Shown here piece after piece: positions 7,385 through 13,907 of a stretch of DNA of 15,454 bases. The notes beneath the pieces are model-generated. The model did not search any database. It worked only from the letters and a program-made list of their open reading frames with translations, and was not told the origin of the DNA. Source of the stretch: RGIG5681 sp034180345 (GTDB lineage Bacteria > Bacillota_I > Bacilli_A > Erysipelotrichales > Erysipelotrichaceae); assembly GCA_034180345.1 (NCBI GenBank), contig JAXFOQ010000018.1, positions 1 to 15,454 of the forward strand. The letters run 5' to 3'. Each line of letters starts with the position of its first letter. The stretch's first letter is position 1. The translations under genes were made by a program, and so were the position numbers.

Positions 7385-9199
7385 ATGGAATTTAGAAAAA
7401 TTATTAATGTAGCAGTAATTGCTCATGTTGATGCTGGTAAGAGCACCTTGGTTGATGCCTTTTTAAATCAATCACATGTTTTTTCAGATCATGAAGAAGT
7501 TGCGACTTGTGTTATGGACTCTAATGCCCTTGAAAAAGAACGAGGCATTACTATTTATAGTAAAAATTGTAGTGTAAATTATGGTGAATTAAAGATCAAC
7601 ATCGTTGACACACCAGGACACGCTGATTTTAGTAGTGAGGTAGAGCGTATCATTAAAACAGTTGATACGGTTATTTTATTGGTGGATTCAGCTGAAGGAC
7701 CGATGCCACAAACGCGTTTTGTCTTAAAGAAATCTTTAGAAGAGGGTTTAAAACCAATCCTTTTAATTAATAAGATCGACAAAAAAGACGCTCGTATCAA
7801 TGAAGTTATTGATGAGGTTTATGAGTTATTTTTAGACTTAAATGCCAATGATGAACAATTGGACTTTCCAATTTTATATGGTATTGCTCGTGATGGTATT
7901 GTTAGAAAGAAGTTGGAAGATACCAATAATGATATTGAACCACTATTTACTACCATTGCTAAACATACAGGTCATTACCCTGATCTTTTAGCTGAAAAAT
8001 TAAAAATGCAAGTATCTGCGCTTGCCTATGATGATTATCTTGGTCGTATTGGTATTGGTCGTGTATATGCTGGGGTAATTAAAAATAATTCAATGGTTTC
8101 AGTTTGCAATGTTGATGGAAAGTTTAAAAATGCCAAGATTGCTAATTTATTTAATTATGTCGGACTTAGAAGAACAAGCATTGATGAAGCTCAAGCTGGT
8201 GATATTGTCTTAATTTCAGGCATTCCTGATATAAATATCGGTGATACACTGTGTAGTTTTGGAACCAATGAACCGATGCCATCTATTTCGATTGAAGAAC
8301 CAACGCTTTCAATGAATTTTTTAGTAAATAATTCACCATTCCAAGGAAGAAGCGGTAAGTATGTTACTTCCAGAAATATTAAAGAGCGCTTAGAGAAAGA
8401 GTTGGAAGTAAATGTTGGTTTAAAGGTTGAAGAAACCGATCGTACTGACTGTTTTAAGGTTAGTGGTCGTGGCGAATTACATCTATCTATCCTACTTGAA
8501 AATATGCGCCGTGAAGGATATGAGGTAGCAGTAAGTAAACCACAGGTAATCATGAAGACTATTGATAATGAACTTTGCGAACCTTTTGAGGAGGTTGTGG
8601 CCAGTGTTCCTAATGAATATAGTGGCACAGTTATCAATAAATTTAATCTTAGGAAGGGTATTATGGTTGATATTCAAGATGAGGGAAGTTATACCAAAGT
8701 CATCTATAATCTGCCAACCAGAGGGCTTTTAGGCTATCGTAGCGAATTTATTAACGATACCAAGGGTGAGGGTATCCTTGTTAGGAAATTTGTTGATTAT
8801 CGTCCATTTAGAGGTGAAATTCCTACCAGAAACAATGGCGTTTTAATCTCTTGTGATACTGGAAAAGCGATGACATATGCTCTTTGGAATATCCAAGAAA
8901 GAGGACAATTATTCATTGGTGCTCAAACAGAAGTTTATGAGGGTATGATTGTTGGTATCGCATCGAAAAATATGGATATGGAAGTTAATCCAACCAAAAA
9001 TAAAACTATGTCGGCAGTTAGATCTACAGGCAATGATGAAGCGATGAAATTAGTGCCACCAAAAATTTTAAGTCTTGAGGAAGCCCTTGATTTTGTTGAA
9101 GAAGATGAATTGGTGGAAATTACTCCAACTGACATTAGATTACGAAAGAAATACTTAACAAATGTTGAGCGTCGTCGGCATTTGCGAACTGTTAAATAA
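7385..9199 (+). CDS. typA: Ribosome-associated GTPase TypA/BipA
   Basis: TypA is a translation-factor GTPase that binds 70S ribosomes and supports ribosome assembly and stress or cold growth. The 604-aa protein has G1 AHVDAGKST at 13-21, RGITI at 53-57, G3 DTPGHADF at 75-82 with the catalytic His, and G4 NKID at 129-132, followed by EF-G-like beta-barrel, domains III and V and the TypA C-terminal domain (LPTRGLLGYRSEF, NNGVLIS, RRRHLRTVK end). G1 is HVDAGKS where well-known TypA proteins read HVDHGKT, giving an EF-G-like loop. ATG 7385 fits the family N-terminus; an in-frame TTG at 7376 adds three residues and has AGGAG upstream. The small membrane protein gene starts 10 bases after the stop. 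Confidence 0.95.
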   Translation: MEFRKIINVAVIAHVDAGKSTLVDAFLNQSHVFSDHEEVATCVMDSNALEKERGITIYSKNCSVNYGELKINIVDTPGHADFSSEVERIIKTVDTVILLVDSAEGPMPQTRFVLKKSLEEGLKPILLINKIDKKDARINEVIDEVYELFLDLNANDEQLDFPILYGIARDGIVRKKLEDTNNDIEPLFTTIAKHTGHYPDLLAEKLKMQVSALAYDDYLGRIGIGRVYAGVIKNNSMVSVCNVDGKFKNAKIANLFNYVGLRRTSIDEAQAGDIVLISGIPDINIGDTLCSFGTNEPMPSISIEEPTLSMNFLVNNSPFQGRSGKYVTSRNIKERLEKELEVNVGLKVEETDRTDCFKVSGRGELHLSILLENMRREGYEVAVSKPQVIMKTIDNELCEPFEEVVASVPNEYSGTVINKFNLRKGIMVDIQDEGSYTKVIYNLPTRGLLGYRSEFINDTKGEGILVRKFVDYRPFRGEIPTRNNGVLISCDTGKAMTYALWNIQERGQLFIGAQTEVYEGMIVGIASKNMDMEVNPTKNKTMSAVRSTGNDEAMKLVPPKILSLEEALDFVEEDELVEITPTDIRLRKKYLTNVERRRHLRTVK

Positions 9200-9209
9200 G
9201 AGGTGAGTT

Positions 9210-9551
9210 ATGTTTAATCGGTATCTTAAACCATTATTAATTATCTTTATTTTAGCCTTTGTTTTAAATTGGATTGCTTCAATAACTCCTGATAATTTTA
9301 ATTTTTTAATTATTATTGCTAGATGCTTCCTGTTATTTTATTTTGGAATTAGCCTTTCTTTTAAGAATGGAAAGAAAAATCAAGCATGGTTATCTAAAAT
9401 TATCATTTCCTTTGTGGTAATTTTCTTCTTGGTTTGGGAGCTTGATTATATTATGATTCCTCAATTAAAAAATTTCTTTGACTTTGTCGGATTTAATGGT
9501 TATATCATATATTTGATATATATCTACTGTGGTTATTGTTTTTTTCAATAA
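9210..9551 (+). CDS. Small multi-pass membrane protein of unknown function
   Basis: I do not recognise the family. The 113-aa product is mostly hydrophobic, with likely membrane segments at about residues 7-24, 31-50, 62-79 and 97-112. A short basic loop (KNGKKNQ) lies between segments 2 and 3, and acidic residues (WELDY) end segment 3. It has no signal peptide or catalytic motif. The start is supported by GAGG at 9200-9203, six bases before ATG 9210, overlapping the typA stop region. The 10-bp gap to typA suggests co-transcription. Many small DUF or transporter-accessory proteins look like this, so no role is proposed. Confidence 0.75.
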   Translation: MFNRYLKPLLIIFILAFVLNWIASITPDNFNFLIIIARCFLLFYFGISLSFKNGKKNQAWLSKIIISFVVIFFLVWELDYIMIPQLKNFFDFVGFNGYIIYLIYIYCGYCFFQ

Positions 9552-9645
9552 GTAGCTAGAATTTTGAAAAATTGATGAATATGTGCTTTTTTATTTTAAA
9601 TATTTATGTTAATATAAGATAGCATTTGATAAGGAGATTATATTA

Positions 9646-9795
9646 ATGAGAGAGAACATCATTTTCGTATGTACTGAATGCGGTGAAGAAAATTATATTG
9701 GTACTCGTAATAAAAAGAAACACCCTGAAAAAATGGAAATCAAAAAATACTGCCCAAAATTAAGAAAAGTAACCGTTCATAAGGAGAAAAAATAG
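9646..9795 (+). CDS. rpmG: 50S ribosomal protein L33, zinc-ribbon-like type
   Basis: The 49-aa protein reads as L33, a small protein of the large ribosomal subunit near the E site. It opens MRENIIFVCTECGEENYI, has the NKKKHPEKMEIKKYCPKLRK core and ends TVHKEKK. Cys9, Cys12 and Cys36 are present, but the fourth zinc-ligand position of the CXXC pair is Leu39 (CPKL), so zinc binding may be incomplete. AAGGAG at 9631-9636 lies nine bases upstream of the ATG. The stop codon TAG is part of a terminator hairpin. Low-GC Gram-positive bacteria usually carry more than one L33 paralogue; this copy is linked to the MBL hydrolase and comG genes. Confidence 0.93.
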   Translation: MRENIIFVCTECGEENYIGTRNKKKHPEKMEIKKYCPKLRKVTVHKEKK

Positions 9796-9813
9796 GCCTA
9801 ATCAGGCTTTTTT
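9794..9813 (+). terminator. Terminator hairpin between rpmG and the MBL gene
   Basis: AGGCCT (9794-9799) pairs with AGGCTT (9804-9809), one G-T wobble included, around an AATC loop, followed by a T run to 9813. The rpmG stop codon is built into the left arm. The next gene starts only six bases after the T run. Confidence 0.75.
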
Positions 9814-9819
9814 CTTTAT

Positions 9820-10425
9820 ATGGAAATTAAAAGAATTATTACTGGGGCTTTTGAAACCAATACCTATATTTTAACCAAAGAAAACAAGACCATTTTAATT
9901 GATCCGGCTGGATCTTTAGTAAGGATACAAAAAGAATTGGGGGATAAAAAATTAATTGCGATCATTTTAACCCATGGTCATTTTGATCATATTAAAGCTG
10001 TTGATGATTTGGTGGCATTATATGGGGTTGATGTTTATCTTAATCAGGCTGATGAAAAACTTGCGCGTTCTAAAATATACAATTCTTTGATGGGCATCAG
10101 TGCTACGATTAAATGCCCAATCAAACATATCAAAGAGGGTGAATTGGTGATTGATAATTTTACTTTTGAAGCTATATATGCACCAGGTCATACCGAGGGT
10201 AGTACGATGTTGATTATTGGTAAGCATGCCTTTGTGGGCGATGTAGTCTTTAAAGAGTCAGTTGGAAGAACTGATTTATATAGTGGTGATGAAAGGAAGA
10301 TGAAGGATTCATTGAGGAAATTTACCGCTCTTGATCCTTTTATTACCGTTTATCCAGGTCATGGTGATATTACAAATGTTGCCTATGAACTTCAAAATAA
10401 TCCTTTTCTAAAATATTTATTCTGA
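9820..10425 (+). CDS. MBL-fold metallo-hydrolase, YqgX/glyoxalase II-like
   Basis: The 201-aa protein is a metallo-beta-lactamase-fold hydrolase of the small glyoxalase II/YqgX group, which typically binds two metal ions and hydrolyses thioesters or related substrates in the cytoplasm. Visible ligands are H52, H54, D56 and H57 (THGHFDH), H124 (PGHTEGS), bridging D141 (VGDVVF) and H181 (PGHG); GRTDLYSG at 149-156 is typical of the group. The true substrate is unknown. No Shine-Dalgarno precedes ATG 9820: the bases upstream are the T tract of the rpmG terminator, so expression probably depends on read-through. Linkage to comG also occurs in Bacillus (yqgX region). A strong terminator ends the gene. 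Confidence 0.9.
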   Translation: MEIKRIITGAFETNTYILTKENKTILIDPAGSLVRIQKELGDKKLIAIILTHGHFDHIKAVDDLVALYGVDVYLNQADEKLARSKIYNSLMGISATIKCPIKHIKEGELVIDNFTFEAIYAPGHTEGSTMLIIGKHAFVGDVVFKESVGRTDLYSGDERKMKDSLRKFTALDPFITVYPGHGDITNVAYELQNNPFLKYLF

Positions 10426-10454
10426 GTTTTGAGTGATCAAAGCTCTTTTTATTT
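10424..10454 (+). terminator. Terminator after the MBL hydrolase gene
   Basis: GAGTTTTGA (10424-10432) pairs with TCAAAGCTC (10437-10445) through nine positions, one of them G-T, closing a GTGA (GNRA) tetraloop and followed by TTTTTATTTT. The left arm includes the last two bases of the TGA stop. It isolates the comG operon from upstream transcription. Confidence 0.85.
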
Positions 10455-10471
10455 TAGGAAATAAGCTTTTA

Positions 10472-10489
10472 ATGACTATTAATAGTCAT
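10472..10489 (+). promoter_or_regulatory. 18-bp perfect palindrome over the comGA start codon
   Basis: ATGACTATT and AATAGTCAT form a perfect inverted repeat that includes the first two bases of the comGA ATG (10488). As DNA it could be an operator for a dimeric regulator. As RNA it folds to a 7-bp stem with a TTAA loop that would occlude the start codon. An upstream mini-ORF of eight codons (ATG 10472, stop 10496-10498) has AGGAA at 10456-10460 before it, whereas comGA itself has no Shine-Dalgarno at normal distance. Confidence 0.6.
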
Positions 10490-11450
10490 GGAAGATAGAT
10501 TGATTGAAATATTTAGAATAGCCATTAAAGATCACGCCAGTGATATTCATTTAACTCTTAAAGATGATACGGTAATTATCGAATTGAGAATTGGTCAAAG
10601 GCTTAAGAGGATTAAAGCTACCCAAACTGATCTGCGTTTAATAAGGTATTTACAGTACATTTCAAAACTTGATGTTGGGAATAACCTCGCACCACAAACA
10701 GGCCAATTTGAAATTGAAATTGATGATTATAAATATGCAGTTCGTTTTGCGTATATGCATGATATGAATATCACTAATGGAGTCATTAGGATTCTTAATC
10801 TAAATACTGATATTAGATTAGAAAAATTAAACATCAACCAAATAGAGAATAAATATTTTGAAGAATTAATCAATATGCAAGATGGTCTTATTGTCTTTAG
10901 TGGTCCGACTGGCAGTGGCAAGACGACAACCCTTTATACTATTTTAGATAACATTAAAAATAAAAAGATCATAACCATTGAAGATCCAATTGAAATATTT
11001 AAAGATAATTACCTCCAAATTCAATTAAACGAACATATTAATTGGGATTATAGCCAGGCGCTCAAACAGGTATTAAGACATGATCCTGACGTCATTATGA
11101 TTGGTGAGATACGCGATGAAAAAGCAGCAAAAGCGGCAATTAGAGCTGCCAATACTGGTCATTTGGTTTTAACCAGCATCCATGCTCAAAGTGCTGAGAT
11201 TGCGATTAATCGTCTTTTAGATCTGGGGGTTGATAGAGATAATTTAAAAATGGTCTTAAGACAGGTGTATAATCAGCGCTTATTTTTCAGATATCATAAT
11301 CATCAGGAAAAGGTTGGCGTCTATGAAATTATGGAAAATAAGGAGATAAGAAATTATTTAGAGGGTAGAGAAAATGCAACAAGGAATATTACGCTTAATG
11401 AAAAGATTAAAATTGCACTTAAACAACGACAGATTGAAATTACCAATTGA
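10488..11450 (+). CDS. comGA: ComGA: competence pseudopilus assembly ATPase (GspE/PilB family)
   Basis: ComGA is the cytoplasmic secretion ATPase that powers assembly of the DNA-uptake pseudopilus. The 320-aa protein has the N-terminal ASDIHLT segment at 17-23, Walker A GPTGSGKTT at 139-147, the Asp box ITIEDPIE at 162-169, Walker B with LRHDPDVIMIGEIRD at 196-210, and the His box TGHLVLTSIHA at 223-233. It is shorter than B. subtilis ComGA (about 356 aa) and lacks the Cys-rich zinc-type segment usual after the QRL motif. ATG 10488 gives the family N-terminus. It is first of seven overlapping comG genes and overlaps comGB by 77 bp. Confidence 0.93.
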   Translation: MEDRLIEIFRIAIKDHASDIHLTLKDDTVIIELRIGQRLKRIKATQTDLRLIRYLQYISKLDVGNNLAPQTGQFEIEIDDYKYAVRFAYMHDMNITNGVIRILNLNTDIRLEKLNINQIENKYFEELINMQDGLIVFSGPTGSGKTTTLYTILDNIKNKKIITIEDPIEIFKDNYLQIQLNEHINWDYSQALKQVLRHDPDVIMIGEIRDEKAAKAAIRAANTGHLVLTSIHAQSAEIAINRLLDLGVDRDNLKMVLRQVYNQRLFFRYHNHQEKVGVYEIMENKEIRNYLEGRENATRNITLNEKIKIALKQRQIEITN

Positions 11451-12411
11451 AGATTTAAAGGATTTATCAATGTTGTTAGAAATAGGCATGGACTTAAAAA
11501 GCGCCTTGATGATTATTGATAATGATAAAATTCACAATATCATTGAAAAGATTATTGATAAATTAAAAAAGGGTTTGGTTATTGAAGAAATATATGGTGA
11601 TTTTATCAATTCAAACAAGCTTAGATATTTAGGTTCATTTTTAAATTATTTACCATTTGAAAAATCATTGGCTATTACTATCAAAATGTATGAGCGTCGT
11701 CAAGAATTTATCAAGCGAATAGTTAAAAAGACAGCCTATCCCATTGCAATGATGTTGATAACTATTATGGGAGTATATTTATTTAATGTTTATGCCTTTA
11801 ATTTAATTGAAACTTTAGCCAGTAGTTTTAAATTGGATATATCAAATTATCAATTGATTAGATTGTTGATTAATTTAGGTATAAATACCTTATTGATTAT
11901 TTTGTTGCTGGTGATGATTGGGGTGTGGTTTTTATCTAAAAGTAAACATATTGTCTATTATTATCACTACATCAGTAATTTATTCCCTAATACCTTATTA
12001 AATGTCTATATTACCGATGTCTTTATTAATTATTATCTACAATGTTATAAGGCGGGTCTTAATACTGAAGAAACATTGATGACCATTAAATCATTTGATG
12101 ATAGCCCAATTATTAAAAATCTTGCCTATGTAATTGATAAAAATTATTTAAAGGGTATGGCCTTTGATAAAGTTATGGATATTAAGATAATTGATCAACG
12201 CTTAAAACGCTTTATTAACATCGCTTATCAAACCAATACTACCGAGAAAATGCTGGCGAAATACTTAGATTTTAATAATCAATTGTTAAATAAAAAAATT
12301 AAGCAATTCAGCAATCGTATGCAGATATGTTCATATACTGTTATTTTATTAGGGGTCTTTTATATTTATAGATTGTTATTGCTACCGATGAATATGATTA
12401 ATAATTTTTAA
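11374..12411 (+). CDS. comGB: ComGB: polytopic platform protein (GspF/PilC family)
   Basis: ComGB is the inner-membrane platform on which ComGA drives pseudopilin assembly. The 345-aa protein shows the GspF layout: an N-terminal cytoplasmic helical bundle, membrane segments at about residues 121-143 and 166-187, a second cytoplasmic repeat (CYKAGLNTEETL near 224-235, mirroring LLEIGMDLKSAL near 34-45), and a final segment at about 323-341. ATG 11374 has GAGGG at 11361-11365 with an eight-base gap; the in-frame ATG 11398 (AAGGA 12 bases upstream) would remove eight residues. It begins inside comGA, and its stop codon is shared with the Shine-Dalgarno of comGC. Confidence 0.88.
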   Translation: MQQGILRLMKRLKLHLNNDRLKLPIEDLKDLSMLLEIGMDLKSALMIIDNDKIHNIIEKIIDKLKKGLVIEEIYGDFINSNKLRYLGSFLNYLPFEKSLAITIKMYERRQEFIKRIVKKTAYPIAMMLITIMGVYLFNVYAFNLIETLASSFKLDISNYQLIRLLINLGINTLLIILLLVMIGVWFLSKSKHIVYYYHYISNLFPNTLLNVYITDVFINYYLQCYKAGLNTEETLMTIKSFDDSPIIKNLAYVIDKNYLKGMAFDKVMDIKIIDQRLKRFINIAYQTNTTEKMLAKYLDFNNQLLNKKIKQFSNRMQICSYTVILLGVFYIYRLLLLPMNMINNF

Positions 12412-12423
12412 AAGGAGGATTAA

Positions 12424-12726
12424 ATGAATAGAAATTTAGGTTTTACTTTACTTGAAATGATTGTGGTTGTAGCTATTATGGCGATATTGTTTTTATTAAG
12501 TATTCCCAATGTTGGAAAAGTGATGAAAAGTATTGAGGATAAGGGCTGTGAATCACTTACCAAGGTTGTTGATACGGCTATTATCGAATATAAACTTGAT
12601 AATGATGAATTTCCTACCAGCATCGATCAATTAGTGGCTAGTGGTTATTTGACTGATAAACAAACCAAATGTAGCAATGGTAATGGTATATACATTGATG
12701 CTGATGGACATGCGGTAAGTCAATGA
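12424..12726 (+). CDS. comGC: ComGC: major competence pseudopilin
   Basis: ComGC is the principal subunit of the pseudopilus, cleaved and methylated by the prepilin peptidase ComC. The 100-aa precursor has a six-residue leader ending in Gly6, then FTLLEMIVVVAIMAILFLLS with Glu at mature position 5 and a single hydrophobic helix (about residues 7-27). Two cysteines (Cys40 in DKGCES and Cys81 in KQTKCS) match the spacing that gives an intramolecular disulfide in B. subtilis ComGC. AAAGGAGG at 12411-12418 is the best ribosome binding site of the operon, fitting the high amounts needed for the major subunit. The TGA stop overlaps the comGD ATG. Confidence 0.92.
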   Translation: MNRNLGFTLLEMIVVVAIMAILFLLSIPNVGKVMKSIEDKGCESLTKVVDTAIIEYKLDNDEFPTSIDQLVASGYLTDKQTKCSNGNGIYIDADGHAVSQ

Positions 12727-12995
12727 TTATTGAATTATTAATTACCTTAACAGCACTTTCACTCATGATGCCTGTATCTTTTAATTACCATTACCAAAAT
12801 AAGTATCAACACCAAAACTATGTCAATGCCTATCTACTATCTCAAAGTATGGCATTAAAAGAATATCATCGAGTGTATTATCAAAACGGTATATATTTTA
12901 ATGGCTTTGGTAATGTCAATCATGCCAGAACACTTAATATCAATAATCATAAAGTATATATTAGAATTGGAAATGGAAGTATCAGATATGAATAG
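12723..12995 (+). CDS. comGD: ComGD-like minor pseudopilin without a leader peptide
   Basis: Position four of the operon, an ATGA overlap with comGC and a pilin-like hydrophobic N-terminus (MIIELLITLTALSLMMPVS) identify this 90-aa protein as ComGD-like. The IIELLITL stretch aligns with the FTLIELLI core of pseudopilins with Glu at the expected fifth position. However, the chain begins inside that motif: there is no basic leader and no Gly-Phe cleavage site. Upstream in frame is a stop at 12702-12704 with no usable start between, so the leader is truly missing unless a frameshift joins it to comGC or there is a sequencing error. It may be inserted unprocessed. The body is Tyr/Asn/His-rich with no recognised domain. 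Confidence 0.75.
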   Translation: MIIELLITLTALSLMMPVSFNYHYQNKYQHQNYVNAYLLSQSMALKEYHRVYYQNGIYFNGFGNVNHARTLNINNHKVYIRIGNGSIRYE

Positions 12996-13146
12996 GGGCT
13001 ATTTATTAATTGATGCACTGATGTCTTTGATTATTTTGTTGGTTATTGTGATGCTGCTGGTTAATTTATTTGAATGTGAAAGAAGGTATCAAACATTTTG
13101 GAAGTCAAAAAATATCTATCTTATCGACAAGAGGGTTTTATCTTAA
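12988..13146 (+). CDS. comGE: ComGE-like minor pseudopilin, short
   Basis: ATG 12988 overlaps the comGD end by eight bases and gives a 52-aa protein with a short basic leader, MNRG, then YLLIDALMSLIILLVIVMLL. Gly4 would be the cleavage-site residue, and Asp replaces the usual Glu at mature position 5, a conservative change. After the membrane helix only some 25 residues remain, against about 115 aa for B. subtilis ComGE, so it is almost just the N-terminal pilin helix. The frame is open upstream to ATG 12901, but that extension lies within comGD and would bury the leader. It overlaps comGF by 49 bp. Assignment rests on position and the N-terminal motif. Confidence 0.7.
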   Translation: MNRGYLLIDALMSLIILLVIVMLLVNLFECERRYQTFWKSKNIYLIDKRVLS

Positions 13147-13511
13147 TTGAATTGATGATTTGGTTAATAATTGCCTCTTTAGTCCTTGTAGTAGTGATCA
13201 ATGTCCTATTAACGCTTGCTAAATATAATCATAGTAACGACTATCCTCAAGATGAACTTAGAATTGCCCAATTAAAAAGAAGTATCGCTATTGCTGAGGA
13301 CTTATCAATTAATGGTCATAGTTTAAAATTTAATATCGCTGGTAAAGACCATGAATTATATCTTGTTAATAGGCACTTAATTTTAACACCAGGGACAATG
13401 ATTATTATTGAAAATGTCGATGACTTATTTTTTGAAGTCGATGAACAATACTACTATGTGGTTTATTATCGTAATAATCATCAATTTAAAAAGGTGATTT
13501 ATGAAAAATAG
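13098..13511 (+). CDS. comGF: ComGF-like minor pseudopilin
   Basis: The 137-aa frame has a classic prepilin N-terminus: a 13-residue leader ending QEG, then FILIELMIWLIIASLVLVVV with Glu at mature position 5, followed by a soluble domain with a mixed beta pattern (LKFNIAGKDHELYLVNRHLI, FFEVDEQYYYVVYY). This fits ComGF, which joins the minor pseudopilin tip complex. No ATG precedes the cleavage site in frame, so TTG 13098 is the likely start; AAGG at 13083-13086 is 11 bases upstream. The leader is encoded entirely within comGE in another frame. The 3' end overlaps comGG by 11 bp. Confidence 0.82.
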   Translation: MEVKKYLSYRQEGFILIELMIWLIIASLVLVVVINVLLTLAKYNHSNDYPQDELRIAQLKRSIAIAEDLSINGHSLKFNIAGKDHELYLVNRHLILTPGTMIIIENVDDLFFEVDEQYYYVVYYRNNHQFKKVIYEK

Positions 13512-13839
13512 GGGTAATTTAAGTGTTGTAGTGCTAATGCTTTTTATCTTGGTCTTAGCCTTTGGAGAATATACCGTTAGTAAATGCTATCAAGGTTATC
13601 AAATATATGAAAATATTATGGAATTTAATCGTGAATATCAGCATGAATTTAAGGCGATTAAAAATCTTAAAAGATATTTAAAAGAACATGATCAATTAAC
13701 TGAAGAATTTATGATAGATGATCTTAAATATTTTTATAGTTATAGTCAAAATAAAATATTTTTTTCCTTAAATAATCATGATTTTGTGGTGATTATTGCC
13801 AATAAAATGATTGAAGATTATTACATTGCTAATGATTAA
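13501..13839 (+). CDS. comGG: ComGG-like protein, last gene of the comG operon
   Basis: The 112-aa protein has a short basic start (MKNRG), a hydrophobic helix at about residues 7-22 and a polar, Tyr-rich C-terminal region. It sits where comGG lies in B. subtilis, whose product is likewise the least conserved minor pseudopilin. Gly5 could be a cleavage residue, but the next residue is Asn rather than Phe and there is no Glu at mature position 5, so processing is uncertain. The start overlaps comGF by 11 bp, with AAAAAGGTG about four bases before ATG. A fresh promoter for efp begins four bases after the stop. Assignment is by position and topology. Confidence 0.72.
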   Translation: MKNRGNLSVVVLMLFILVLAFGEYTVSKCYQGYQIYENIMEFNREYQHEFKAIKNLKRYLKEHDQLTEEFMIDDLKYFYSYSQNKIFFSLNNHDFVVIIANKMIEDYYIAND

Positions 13840-13842
13840 AAA

Positions 13843-13870
13843 TTGACAAATTGTGATTATCTTATAAAAT
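13843..13870 (+). promoter_or_regulatory. efp promoter
   Basis: A consensus -35 TTGACA at 13843-13848 is followed after 16 bp by TAAAAT at 13865-13870. The start point would be near 13877, leaving a leader of about 30 nt that includes AGGGAG at 13891-13896 before ATG 13908. So efp is expressed independently of comG. Confidence 0.75.
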
Positions 13871-13907
13871 ATAGTAGTGTTAAATAATAAAGGGAGTAAT
13901 AAATAAA

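Noticed and set aside
8191..8677. Open frames of 148 and 61 aa on the minus strand
   Set aside because: They lie opposite well-conserved typA, have no ribosome binding site or recognisable motif, and are expected shadows of its codon bias.
9552..9645. Terminator for the small membrane protein gene and a clear promoter for rpmG
   Set aside because: T runs and TATAAG/TAATAT-like boxes exist, but no stable stem and no acceptable -35 partner could be found.
12901..12987. ATG 12901 as the comGE start
   Set aside because: The extension lies within comGD and would place the prepilin Gly cleavage site 33 residues in, after non-leader sequence.
146..13839. Mycoplasma-type genetic code (TGA = Trp)
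   Set aside because: Several genes stop at TGA at the family-expected length and Trp positions use TGG.
13843..13872. Rex-like TTGTGA in the efp promoter
   Set aside because: Only a single half-site (13851-13856) with no matching TCACAA or TTAACAA partner; expected by chance in AT-rich DNA.
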